64,000 bases of DNA from Sisyra terminalis (lineage: Eukaryota > Arthropoda > Insecta > Neuroptera > Sisyridae), in NCBI GenBank assembly GCA_958496175.1, contig OY292278.1, positions 39,122,001 through 39,186,000 on the forward strand. The letters are read 5' to 3'. Positions 36,958 through 48,791 of this stretch are shown here, in pieces (position 1 is the first letter of the stretch; every line of letters starts with the position of its first letter). A program made the translations under genes and the position numbers. The notes under the pieces were generated by a model that had not been told where the DNA came from, made no database searches, and saw only the letters and a program-made list of their open reading frames with translations.

Positions 36958-37852
36958 TGGTCCTAAATAAGGTTGTTTTTAAATTTCTTGGCTCTCAGGC
37001 GCTCAAATGCTTCCAAATTGATAAAATAAAATCCCTGAAAAATAGAGCCCCTAATATTAACTTTAAGATTGTCCGCTTTCCAACTTAAATTTCTTATGTA
37101 AATAATGTGAGAAAAATTTAATTTATTCCTTAGAATTCCATAACTCAGCGACAAATAAATCGAAAGTTACTTATCGCATCATGTTTATTGTAAATTTAAC
37201 GCTCTACAAAAAAAAAAGCTCTTATAATTTTTCACTAAATCTATTGGCTTACGAATACGGCATTAATTGCCAATGAAAATATAATGCATTTTTTAACTGA
37301 GCAACGGAAAAATGGTAGTGTTGGTTACGTAGCTAATATTGAATCTGATTACAATGAACAAGTACAAAAAATGAAGGATGAACTACTACAGTAACGTCCT
37401 GAAAAATCACAAGAATAATATTGTTTTTGCTTCTTTTTTATCATAAATACAAATTTTGCATATGAAATTTGATATATTTCGTAAAGATAAGTATTTACTT
37501 AATAATAATAGTTGATAATATTAATAATTATATATTAATTAAACTTTGAGTCTGAATAACTCTTAATCCAATAGATTTAATGAAAAATCATAAAAGCTTT
37601 TTTTTGTAGAGCGTTAAACCTACAATAAACATTACACGATTAGTTACTTTTGATTTATTTGTCGCTAAGTTATGGAATTGTAAAGAACAAATTAATTTTT
37701 TTCCACGTTATTTCCATAAGAAACTTAAGTTGTAAAGCGGATAAAGATAATATTTGGGGCTCAAATTTTCAAGGATTTTTTTTTTATCAGTTTGGAAGTA
37801 TTTGAGCTCCTGGGAGCAAAGAAATTCGAAAACATCCGTATTAAGGGCCACC
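36958..37852. mobile_element. ~895-bp foldback element with ~300-bp inverted arms
   Basis: The left arm (36958-37252) returns inverted at 37568-37852. Shared blocks include ATTCCATAACTCAGCGACAA versus TTGTCGCTAAGTTATGGAAT and TAACGCTCTACAAAAAA. Direct repeats TAGTGCACAATAGTG (36943-36957) and TAGTGCACAATAATG (37853-37867) flank it, consistent with a ~15-bp target duplication. The inner boundary motif AACGCTCTACAAAA may mark a nested unit (37197-37618), because part of that unit occurs alone at 27.6 kb. Minus frame 36963-37154 is an arm by-product. Confidence 0.75.
37284..37394 (+). CDS. 36-codon ORF in the centre of the foldback element
   Basis: An ATG-to-TAA frame in the unique core encodes a charged, glutamine- and glutamate-rich peptide that includes NIESDYNEQVQKMKDELL. 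This looks like a short helix from a larger protein and is unlike AT-rich noise around it. It may be a captured exon piece or transposase relic. Nothing shows that it is expressed. Confidence 0.3.
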   Translation: MHFLTEQRKNGSVGYVANIESDYNEQVQKMKDELLQ

Positions 37853-37867
37853 TAGTGCACAATAATG

Positions 37868-40604
37868 CTTGACTTTAACCAATTTTAATTTTCTCCTACA
37901 AAATCAACTATTGAATACAGAAATAATTGTTAAGGTGTACATTTTTCTCAATGGTAGGATACCCCTTTTTTAATAACAAGTTCTTTCCATTTACGTGCAG
38001 CTTCTTTCATTATTCTTTATAGTAAACTTTACAATAACTGCATTTTTTGAATTCACATATCTCCAAGTTTAAGTCTTTTAAAAATTCACTTAAAACAGCA
38101 ACGGCAAAAATGAGAAATAAACACAGTAGCTATTATTATTAAAAAGCCTGAATACAACGTCTGCCGTTGCCTGCATGCATACCTTAGCTACATTTTGCTA
38201 GATAAACTCATTGTAATTTCTACAATTCTCCAGCGTTTGTGCACTTTACATTTGCAGCTGGAAGAAAGACGAAAGTGTGCCAAAGACGTCAAGCTCGGAA
38301 AAAGCAAGCTTATTTGTTTAACGAGACACAAAATATTGACTCAAACTTTCCATTCGAGTGAATCCGAAGAATAAAAAGCAGAGCTTTGACGAGGTCGCCT
38401 TTTTGCTGTAGTTTTATCACAATTCAATTGTCGATCAAAGCTCACAAGCTCGCCCCTTTTGTGCCATTACATTGTCAAGCTTGTTTTTTTCGTCTTTTTA
38501 ATTTTAAAAATTTCCGATTCAACATTCCCATTTTTGTTTCACTTTATATATTCGACTGTCTTCGTATATGTTTATGATTGAACTGAGAAAATAATTTAAA
38601 CTTTTATAAGTCCCATCTCATTCGAAAGTTTGTGTATACAATAGAATTGTATGTATTTAATAAAAAAAAAATGAATCACACTCTTATGTTCTTGTGTTTT
38701 ATGAGGGCGAAGTCAATCTCAGTGGGTTTTATAATTGATTTTTCTTTCTTTTTATTTTCAGTAAAGTTGAAATATTTGCGTTGACATTAAATTCGTTGCT
38801 GGTAAAGCGACTAAACTGGGGGTTTTGTTCTCTAGAGAGTCAATACAAGAGTCCAAACAATCCCTCATCGATCATCCCGCCCTGATCAACCCCCATTGTT
38901 CACACCGACTCTAAATGTCACGTTCAGCCATTACTGGACAATTGCATTTCCATTTTCTGTCCAAGACTCGGATAATTTCCCACCTGGTGACATCATCATC
39001 GTGGTTTTATCGAGATTTGAATCACCCAAAAAAAAAAAACATTTTCGTACACAAATCAAAAACGAAATTAATCCAACGGGAATAACCGGGAAAACACATC
39101 AATAATCTCAAACAATAAAAAAGGCAATTAAGCTCAAAAGCATAACCTTTTTATATTAATTTCAATGAAAAATGAGCCAATTAATTTTTTAATAAATATC
39201 TGAAAATTTTCATGATCTCTCAATTAGTAATAATCCTCATATCAATTTCGTTTGTATTAATTGTAAAAAATCGACCAATTGAAACCACAAAATCCCACCC
39301 TTAACATTCATTTTTTTCTCTTCTCCATAATAAAATCCAACCTTTTCTTCGCAATAAAAGGAATGATATCAACGTAAATTCGTATAAAACAACTTTGTAT
39401 GAATTTATACCCTTCAGCAAAATTTTATCGTCTCATCTTCATCGTCTAATAAATCCATTATCACATTCTCGACTCTCTTTTTTGATAAATTGAGGTTGCA
39501 ATCGATTGCCCAGCTCGGCTTCATTATACTGTCCTTAAAAATCGGCCAACAATCAAATTAATGCAAACATTAATTCAGTGGTCATTTTTCAGACGAATTT
39601 TTAATTTGAGAGTTCAAGTTGAGCTTTTATTTGGTTCAATAGTCTCAATTAAGCTCACGCGAAAATGTTCGATTGAGAAAATTCCGTTGAGCTTTTTTCG
39701 GACGATAACAAATTGGGGTTTCTGATAAAAATAACTTGAGGGTGGTTAGAAACGGTGCGAACGGATTGAGGAAGGGTTGGAATAGTGTTCGATTTCTCGT
39801 CATTTTTTTTTTTTTGGTATGATACCATATACATTTAGGGTGAGATTAGGGTGTGTTTAACCTTGTTTGACCGAATGGCTCATGAAAATTTTTAGATTGA
39901 GTGATAATTAATGCTTGTATTATTTGCCTTTGTTTGTGGGAGTTTTCTTCGGTGGAAACGCTTTTTTTTTTATTCGGATTACGTTAAACCTTTATCAAAC
40001 GGGACTGAATTTAACATTTGCATATTTTTTATTACCAGCTTTGCTCTTTCAAGTATGCGGTTGAAATATTCCGTGTTTCCAAATAAATATTAACTTGTTC
40101 ATCCTCTATTCTTTTTAATTGTTTTTTTCTATTAAAAATGTGGTTTTTAAGCGTTTTGAAAGCTTTCTTAAATTAAAAGATTTCCGTATTTTTATAAAAA
40201 TAAAATTCTGTCACTATAAAAAATTAAAACAAAATTTGGTATCGTTTTAAAGATAAATTTTTTTCAACACTTATATCTGTGAATAAATAGCAATACTTCT
40301 CCAAAATTGGCAGTTTAAAATCATTTTTTTTAAGTCAGTTTTTACATATAAATGTTTACTCAGTTTATTCGGTGTACTTTGAGATATAAATTAGGAGAAG
40401 AAAATTCTGAATAAAATTTGAAATTGACGCCTCGAGAGACGATTTATGAAGGAAAATTGGCGACTTAAATAACGAGTCATGTTATTATTCCGTCAATTTT
40501 GATTTATTTATCGAAACCTTGAAAAAGTAACTGTTTATTGTGCTTTATAGTTTGAAAATTGATAGCTTTAATATTTTTTTTCCGCTTGAAAGGTTCAAAG
40601 AAAT
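37868..40604. other. non-coding stretch, less AT-rich at 38190-39800
   Basis: No gene recognised. 38386-38577, 38896-39105 and 39911-40093 are unconvincing frames. 38190-39800 lacks transposon features and may be single-copy regulatory or intronic DNA. Confidence 0.45.
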
Positions 40605-40796
40605 TTACGCCCCCCATATGAAGATTCTTCTAGCTTGTTTAATAGAGCTGCGTATTTCCTGTTCTATATCCCACTTTTCGTTGATAAGACATTTAAGGTA
40701 TTTGAAGTGCTCTTCTCTTTCTACTGTCTCCCCGTTAAGGTTCAAATATGGGGGGTTCGACCTCATTTGGATATTACCATGAATTTGGTCATCTTT
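40605..40796 (-). pseudogene. RTE-like LINE reverse transcriptase thumb fragment
   Basis: A minus-strand frame of about 63 codons ends at TAA (40607-40605). It contains LNGETVEREEHFKYLKCLI followed by NEKWDIEQEIRSSIKQAR. This matches the thumb segment FKYLGxxINENWDxxxEIKxRIEKAR of RTE/BovB-type LINEs, with the usual YLG changed to YLK. The plus-strand frame 40540-40782 is its shadow. Only this piece of the element remains, and both flanks are AT-rich. Confidence 0.7.
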
Positions 40797-43734
40797 TAAT
40801 TATTTATCTTATTATTATCTTAATAATTTAAGCATTTGATTTTGAAGTGAAAACTTCTTAGCATCGTTGTGACTTGAAATTTTATGAAACGGAAACGGAA
40901 AGCGGCAATAAAAAGAGAAACATATACATAAATCTATAAGATTTAACATGAGAGAGAATGAGGTAGGAAACATTAGTATTTCTTATAGCTATGCGCGCCT
41001 GCGTATTACGCTACTTGAGAATGGTTTTCATAGCGACCAATAACAACCGTGTTACATTGCTTATTATTATTGTGAGCATAAACATTTCATTATTTTAATA
41101 AAATTAATTTTCAAGATTGCCGTAAATGAATACGGATTATTGTCATGATTATCAAAAAAAGTAAAGAAAACAGGGCTATAAAGACGCACAAAAGGTTCAA
41201 CAGACCGTGTTTGTGAATTTCGGGCACGCCGAAAACTATTATTAAATAAGAAAAATAATAGTTCTTATACGTTTTATAATGATTCGACTGTGCAAAATAT
41301 TGAAAATGATTCTAGTAAGTACTTAAATATTTTCTAATCGCATATTTCGTCCTTAATCACGACATTTCAATAAAATAAAAGCTAATTTAAAATTAATTCT
41401 GGTATCACATAATATTACGAACTGTTTTTCACGTGCTACTCAAATGAATGTACAGGCGATTCCTTAGGTACTCACAATTTCGTCGAAATAAAGTTGCTCA
41501 TGAAGAATTTCGTTAAAATTTTTTTAACAATATGTTCGGTCATAATATGTACTCCTTTTGTGAACGGTTGTGATTCCAACGAAACTTAAAACCACAACGC
41601 CTAGGACCTGAAGATCTTTTATAGATAATAATTAATATTCTAATGCAAATGATAATGTTTGATTGTGCTGCACGTATTTTCAAGCAATCGAGAAAAAATT
41701 AATTCCGACGATGTCCAAACACAGTAGTTTCAAATATTAAACGATACATGCATCTTTACCATCACTGGATTTATTTCATACTTCCATTATCACAAGCTCT
41801 CGTATCATTTATCGAAAATACAAATTTGGATTCAGGATAAATTTATGTAGTATACGAGTATATGTTAATAAATCGTAAAATAAACCCTACAATTATCCTG
41901 CTCATAAAATCTTACATTCGTCTCAATATCTTGAAGTTCATCTTTTTTGGATGTTTCACTTCTACCGCGTGTAAACTACGTACATGTGTTTTTTTTCTTT
42001 CTTGATTAATATATAGTTTCAAATAAAATCCTGGACTTATTTAAAAGGAGAAATGGATAACTCTGATTTTAAGAATTTTACCAGGGATAGATGATGCTAG
42101 ACGAAAGAATCCAACCACGTGGAAATCTAAATTCTTTGGGCATCACAAAGAAAAAACCCATTTCTTTTTGATAATCAAAGAATAAATCATCTTAATTTGT
42201 TTAATATAACAACACAACTCTAGTTTTGGTATGTAAAATGTTTTCCACAATAACTTTAATAACATGAAAATTTCACTACAAATTTCATAACTCAAATAAT
42301 GTTCAGTGATAACGCAGAATTATACTCGAATATCCCTCATATTTACCTATTAAAACACTGCACCATTCCAATGCAATAAAATTAACACACCGAAATTATA
42401 AGAGCAATAAAACGAACAGAAAAGCCCAATTTTCCAACAAGATAATTTCCAGGCGATAACACCATAATACCTTTAGTACTCGTGCCCTATCCCGGAAAAC
42501 CATAAACTTTATCATCCATAATAAACAGAAACTCGTAAATAAGTGACACAACCTATATCAACAATTTTAATATTGATATTGGCTGCTTTAACAACCCAAG
42601 TTACGCTTTTATTGTCTCCCATTTTCTCAACAAAAGATATTGAAAAAAAAATATATTTTCCATCTTGTCGCACAGTCGACGCAGTTATGTTTAATTTTTG
42701 TGTGTTTTAAAAACAGGAAAAAAAAGATTTTCAACGAAAGCACACTGTTAAATATGTAACGTTCAATAACGTTTAGTTTCCGTTCATTTTCCCTAGATAC
42801 GTTTCTTGGCGTCTTATTTTTCGTGTAAATGACGAGAAAAAAGCTCTGTGCTTATGAATAATAAATTGTGCCTCGTAAGCCGTCGAGAAGCTTTGTAAAG
42901 AAAATGAGAGCGAGATGATCGAGCACGACATGGCCACGCCAAACAAAGACAGGGCAAAAAGTAATTTGTGATCTTTTTAATGAGAATTGACCGTTAAGAA
43001 AACGTCTCTGGTGCTTTGTACTGTCATTTTCTAGCTGTAGTATCCCGAAACGTCCCGCATGGAGCTTTACTCCAGTTTTTCAAAAGTGCATGATGTGAGC
43101 TTTTATTTTAATAAAGTTTCTGGAGCCTTGATGTCTTTGAGTCTTTACTGTTATTATTATTGTTATTATACTAACACCGGAATAATGAAAGAAAAGATAA
43201 GGGTCTAGGCGTTTTCATTTGAAATCTGCTCTTATAATTCTTTCATTTAATTAATCATTTATTTGAACAATTGCTGAAAAATAACTCCTTTTAAAAGTAT
43301 AACATCAATTTATCTATACAAATTTAAAATCAGTCTTCACTAGTCATTTATAACATTTTTCTGGAATACATAAAAACGCATGGGGGTGGATGGTCTAGGA
43401 AATAAAAGCGTGAATATTGTGAAAAGCTCGTGGATAATATATGAACGAGGCAGACTTTGTGATTCGAAGCCACAACGTGAATCCTAGACAGTGAAAAATG
43501 AAATTCATTTTAAATTCTCCAAATGTTGAAATCTTGACATATTCTAAATGTAAGTATACGATTGCAAAGAGTGAATGAGAAAAAGAGCAGAAGAGTCATA
43601 GTTCTCTTTCAATTTTTACAGTTGCAGGTAGAAATGATTTTTTTGTGATTTATTGGGTTTTGTATTATTGAGTCAAACGTAATGAACTATGCAGGTTAAT
43701 GACAACCCGAGCTTGTCTAATCTGTGACAAATAT
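40797..43734. other. AT-rich non-coding stretch
   Basis: No gene recognised. 42800-43140 is less AT-rich. 40950-41060 and 41180-41300 hold more complex sequence without a reading frame I can assign. Confidence 0.5.
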
Positions 43735-44955
43735 TATTTCTTCTTCTTAATCTAACATCACTGCCGATGGCGATTAAAAAATGGCTGTCTCGCAGGGAAT
43801 TCCAGGTTTCTCAGAACCTGCTGGATGGTCCTTCTCCAGCGATTACATTTCTTTGTCTGTCGTGCTGCGGACGCAAAATTCGAATCAACGAGCTTTTTCA
43901 CCATTTCCGTCCAACGGGTCGGTGATCGCCCTGGTTTTCTTTTTCCTTCAGGTCGTCCTTGTACCATTAGCTTTTCCATGGTCTCGTGACGCGCGATGTA
44001 TCCAAAAAACCTAAGGATTCTTCCATACATCAGTGAAGAGAATCTTTGGACTGGCTTAACTTCGTTCAAGACAAAAATATTAGTTCTTTAAGCCGTCCAT
44101 GGGATCCGTAGCATTCTCCTCCAGACCCACAATTCGAAGGCATCAATTCGTCGCCGATCAGCTGCACGGATAGTCCAAGTTTCCGAACCATAAGAGAAGA
44201 TAGGAAAAATCAGTGTACCAACCAATCTGATTTTAGTAGCTTTTAATATTTTGTAGTCCTTCCGTATTTTGGACAGTTGTGTTACGGCAGATCTAGCGAC
44301 TTCAATGCATCGTCTAATTTCGTGCTCACTGATCCGGATTTATGTATCACTGATCCCAGATAAACAAAGCTATCCACAACCAAGAAGGGGCCTATTCTTT
44401 CCAGCTGATTTTGATGTTCAATAGCACGGTCAACGATCATTATTTTGGTCTTATTGGCGTTAATTTTTAGACCAAAATCTTGGCTCACGACTTTAATCCT
44501 TCGAATGAGTTCCAACATCTCCTTCTCATTTTTCGCAATTAAAGTTGTATCGTCGCGAACCGATGGTTGGAGAATCGCTTCCCGCCAATTTTAATTCCAC
44601 CATTCCACTCCTCCAATGTAAATTGCATAATAATCTCACTGTATACCTTAAAAGTAAGGGTGAAAGAATACAACCCTGTCGGACGCCTTTTCGAATATTG
44701 CATTTATCGGATAGGGTGTTTTCGATTTTCACCACTGCTTCTGAGCCTTCATATAGATTTTTAATGATGGAAATCAGATGGATTGGTACGCCTATGTCAA
44801 TTAATGTATTCCACAGTTTTGACCACCTAACATTATCGAAGACCTTCTCATAATCGCAGACATAATAGTACATTGTAGTTCCATACTCCTGGACCTTTTC
44901 AATCAATTATCTCACATTGAAAATGTGCTCTCGAATTCCCCTTCCTTGGACAAAA
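43735..44955 (-). mobile_element. 5'-truncated RTE-like LINE with decayed reverse transcriptase
   Basis: Reading leftward, a degenerate REHIFN segment (about 44920) opens the RT. YEKVFDNVRW (box A) and KGVRQGCILSPLL follow. The catalytic FADD is spelled by TTCGCGACGAT (44560-44550), one G short, so the frame breaks exactly there. Then come GLKINANKTKIMI and VYLGSVI (44282-44518 frame), and SYGSETWTIRAADRRRIDAF and RRMLRIPW (44090-44280). Last is the C-terminal frame 43758-44069 with ILRFFGYIARHETMEK and RKPGRSPTRW. The end is GTTAGATTAAGAAGAAGAAA, an RTE-style short tail. The endonuclease half is absent. It is one continuous, dead element in at least four frames. Confidence 0.88.
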
Positions 44956-47900
44956 TATTATTTACTCCTGTTAATTATTCATGATTGAATTGAAGGAAAA
45001 AAAGCTCCGGAAAGAATAAGGACTTCTTGGCTAACAAACCTTAGTGAGTGGTTTGGAAAAAGCACTATCGAACTTTTCTGCGTTGCTGTTTGAAAAATCA
45101 AAGTGGCCATAATGATCACCCATCTTCAACGTTGAAAGGGCACCAAAAGATGAAGCAAAGAAAATTTTTGCTGGGCACACTCCCTTCCGATCAGGGTATC
45201 CTTGGAACGTTGAATAATTTGTATTACTAATTGGAGGTGGCGGCAAATATGAATTTCCTAATTAACAAAAAAGAAAAATTAAATTAGTACCCCGCCGGCA
45301 CAATTGTCATTATCTTCATAAAACTAGAAAATTTCTCACGCAGAACCGATAACTACTCCAAGTCTACAAGTATAGCTTCTTTAAAAGTTACGGCTTACAG
45401 AAATTAAATGTTAATTTTTTATTGATTTAAAAGAAATTTATTCACCTTTAATAATTTTTTTTCTTAAAAATTAAAAATTGATTCCTAAAAGCTTCACCAA
45501 ATTCTTTTCTCAACATGTGTTTATTTTCCATTTTATAGCAAAATTTGTTTTCTTGAATATTTTTTTGAAAACTTAATTTTTGATTAGCCTTATACCAATT
45601 ATTGTAGGCCTGAAGCGATTATGGATTTTGCTGGAATATAAAAGGAGCAATTTTTCAGTATACAGCCCAATAAAAACCCTTACTTCTTTCCGGTAAAAAA
45701 GGATTCTTTTTTTTTTTTAATTTATTTCTTATATAACTTTTTCTAGTCGTTCTAGTTTTCTAAGGGTGAAATTAATGCAGTTGTTCTCGTAGTCTGACCG
45801 AGAAGTGTTTTAATTAAGTTTGTGTTCATAGAAAATACGTGCAGTTATTTTTCAAGTTCGAATTGCATCAAATAGAATAAGAACGAGTTGAATGTTCACT
45901 TCTCCGCCCAATATTCAATCGATCGTCAAAATCAGTGGAATTCGTCAAAACCACGGGATCGGGAGGGTTCCAATCTAAATTCCCCTTTATCCACCGAATG
46001 CCTCAAACCACTTCCCACAAGGCTAAAGATAACGAGCAACTGCACAATACATCGACTCGAACTTTCCGGTTTGAGAACTTAGCCAAATAAGATAGCTCGA
46101 TAAAAAAGTCCCGATATTCCTGATCTTGGCGTCGACTTGCGTTATGGAATGCACTACAACGCACAGCTTATCCTTTATCTTTAGATTATTCCACTTCGAT
46201 GGAGTTATCGTACAAAAGACGAAATTCCCGTGGCACATTATTCTTTTATTGCGATCGAGATTCCAATGATTCATTCGCCGTTTCCAGTCGCAACGAGAAA
46301 ACGAGGGAATAATCTAATTTAAAAAGCTGGCGTGTCAATGAAATGACGAACAACACTGCTGCATTCAGTCCAATAATTCCATCTTCGTTTCAATTTCGGT
46401 TGGAAATTTGTCATTGTTTCAATTTTAACGTTTTTCCAATTTGTTCGTTCGTTCGATTTAAGATTTCCAATCACCGAAAATCTCAACTGGCCATTGAGAA
46501 AAGTTCGCGTCTGCAAAACTCTTTTTTTTGTCGTGTCATTTTTAAATCAAGTACATATGAAACAAATCTGACAAATCTAGTGGATAACGATGACGGAGGC
46601 ACGGATAACCTTATTTCTGACTGATGAAGATTGGATGAAAAGATGTTTCACTTTGTACCGCAATTTTTTTCATTTCTGTTTCACATTTCGGTCGCTGTTG
46701 CGTCCTAAGGGACGACTTCAACATCTTCGGAAACCGTCATCCCTCTTATCCCGTCCCATCTCCGGGGGCAACTTGGAATTATCTTCCCGATTAGGTCGAA
46801 CAACTCCCGAGTCACTCACGTCCATTTATCGTTCCACTCCGTCTGGAATTGCAACCCCGAAAACAAGCCGAACAGTTGAATCTCCTTTTTTTACCGTCTT
46901 GAAAATAATTCCAATAAATTCATTTTTCCTCCAATTTTCCCTCGTTTTGTTATGTTAATCAAAATAATTGGCTATTCCTGAGCATTACAAGAAGTTATTG
47001 GGGTTATATCGCTTGTATTATTAATTGGGTAATAAAATTTATTTCGCATACATGCACGATTGTTATTCAAAACTCAATTTGTCTAATTATTTGCAAGTAT
47101 TCATTCAAATTGGGAGTCCCCTCTTGCCCCGCGGACAGGATACTAGTTACGGATTCATGGGTTTTCTATCAACTACGCTCATCCCTGCGTTTCATCGCAA
47201 ATCCTGTGTGCAACTATTTACACAAATTCGCTCGATTCATATTCAACGAAATAAACTTTATGCTTGGATGATATTAATTGAATTTCGCTCTTGGTATTTC
47301 AAACGATTCTATAATCATCAAATAATTAATTTTATTAATGCAGCCAACTCTTTAAGATATTAAAATCCTGCAGACTAAAAATGTATACAAATTAATGTTT
47401 TAAGCAATTTTCACATACAAAGTATCTTTGAATTTAGTAAAGTTTAATTATTTGCTTAAAATATCGCAACCACCTACCACCTGCAACTACGGAGATATGA
47501 AAAGTAATTACCCAAAGGATACGACTGATTTAGTGTATAAAATTGTTTACCAACATATTTACATCTACGAATGATAAAACCGGTTCGAGTAATATAAAAA
47601 ATCGATTCTTTTGTTAAAAAAATATTTTTTAGAAAATACTCCAATAAATTTCAATGTCGATCACAAATCGATTATTGGTAATTGACTTTCCTTTGTTAGG
47701 AACAAAAAATGCAGGAAAGTATTGCAACCATGAAAATTATTATTATTTTTTTAAATATCCAATTTTGCATAGAAATTTTTAACTGAGCGTTTTCAAAATG
47801 TCTACTTTTGGCCAATGAAAGGACCAAGTTAATGTATTTTTCTTCTGTTTTCTACCTATCGGCAGGTTAAGTTGACTTCGACGCTAAATTCTACCCCTCA

Positions 47901-48084
47901 GCCTTCTCCAGCTAATATGAGGCTCTTTTAATCTAATGGATCTATTCCGTTTTTAAATTAATCAAGGATAACAAATGTTTTTTTTTCTTTTCTAAGAATC
48001 TTCCAATTTTTCTTCTACTACATAAAGTTTGAATCCTTTTCTCCTGAAAATGTGACTAATATAATAACTTCTTTTTTCTTGTTA
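44956..48084. other. non-coding stretch with a GC-richer island at 45880-47350
   Basis: The island holds frames on both strands (45888-46082, 46343-46624, 46590-46958 and 47025-47363 plus; 46023-46274 and 46319-46516 minus). None resembles a known family. Opposite-strand overlap argues against simple coding. The part at 46700-46880 is the most GC-rich. A regulatory island or unrecognised exon is possible. Confidence 0.4.
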
Positions 48085-48305
48085 ATCAGTGGCATTGCGT
48101 GGGTTTTTTCCTCCCCCGGGGTTGACCGAAAATTTTCCCCCTCTAATTTTATCATTAATCAAGAAAATTGTTAAGAAATCAAATATCTTTAAATTCTTTT
48201 ATTATTTAAGAATGAAACTTTCGTGTTTTCGTCAAGAAAATTTGTATGTAACTAGTAATGGCAATATGCCGCACTGTTTTCATGTGCCATCCAGGATAAT
48301 GTTAT
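48085..48305 (+). repeat. dispersed repeat, copy B
   Basis: It matches 26700-26940 in block order, with CGGGGTTGACCGAAAATTTT, TGTTAAGAAATCAAAT and a terminal TTTTCATGTGCCATCC. The frame 48089-48307 follows this repeat and is not a gene. Confidence 0.5.
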
Positions 48306-48568
48306 AACTTAATAATCCATAGATACTTTCCGAAAAGTCGTCGATAGAGAAAATTCATTGGGACATTCAATTTAAACAATTTTTATCAAAAAAGTAAATT
48401 TTCTCGTAAGACTTAAGATCTGAATTTAAATTTAATTATGATAAACCCTTAAGTTAACTCAGGGAACCAAATATTCAGGACTGAATTTTCCGTAGCACTA
48501 ATCCTGCTTTTATCTGCTGCAGAAGTCTCCAGAGAAGTGATCAAAATAGATTCTTAGAGATAAATTAA
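48306..48568. other. AT-rich spacer
   Basis: Nothing recognised. Confidence 0.5.
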
Positions 48569-48576
48569 ATCTAGAT

Positions 48577-48783
48577 CAGAGGTCCTCAAACATTTTATGC
48601 CTAAGAGCACATTTTAGAATGTCGATTAAATGGCAAACAAAATTTAATTTTTCAAGAAAAATTTATTGTTGCAAATAGTTAAGTAAAAGCATTTATATTT
48701 TTGTCATAGTAGCCGAGCGGGAAGTGCATGTAAAATGATCAGTGGGCACCATGGTGCCACGGGCCTACGATTGAGGACCAATG
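48577..48783. mobile_element. hAT MITE with 8-bp target-site duplication
   Basis: The 207-bp element begins CAGAGGTCCTCAAAC and ends GATTGAGGACCAATG, inverted with few mismatches. Flanks ATCTAGAT (48569-48576) and ATCTAGAA (48784-48791) are an 8-bp duplication with one change. It is non-coding. Confidence 0.8.
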
Positions 48784-48791
48784 ATCTAGAA

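Noticed and set aside
43781..44014. Plus-strand ORFs at 43781-44014 and 44545-44853
   Set aside because: They are shadows of the minus-strand RTE-like LINE.
46590..46958. 122-codon plus-strand ORF as a gene
   Set aside because: The composition fits a GC-richer island and no family resemblance is visible. Opposite-strand and overlapping ORFs occur nearby.
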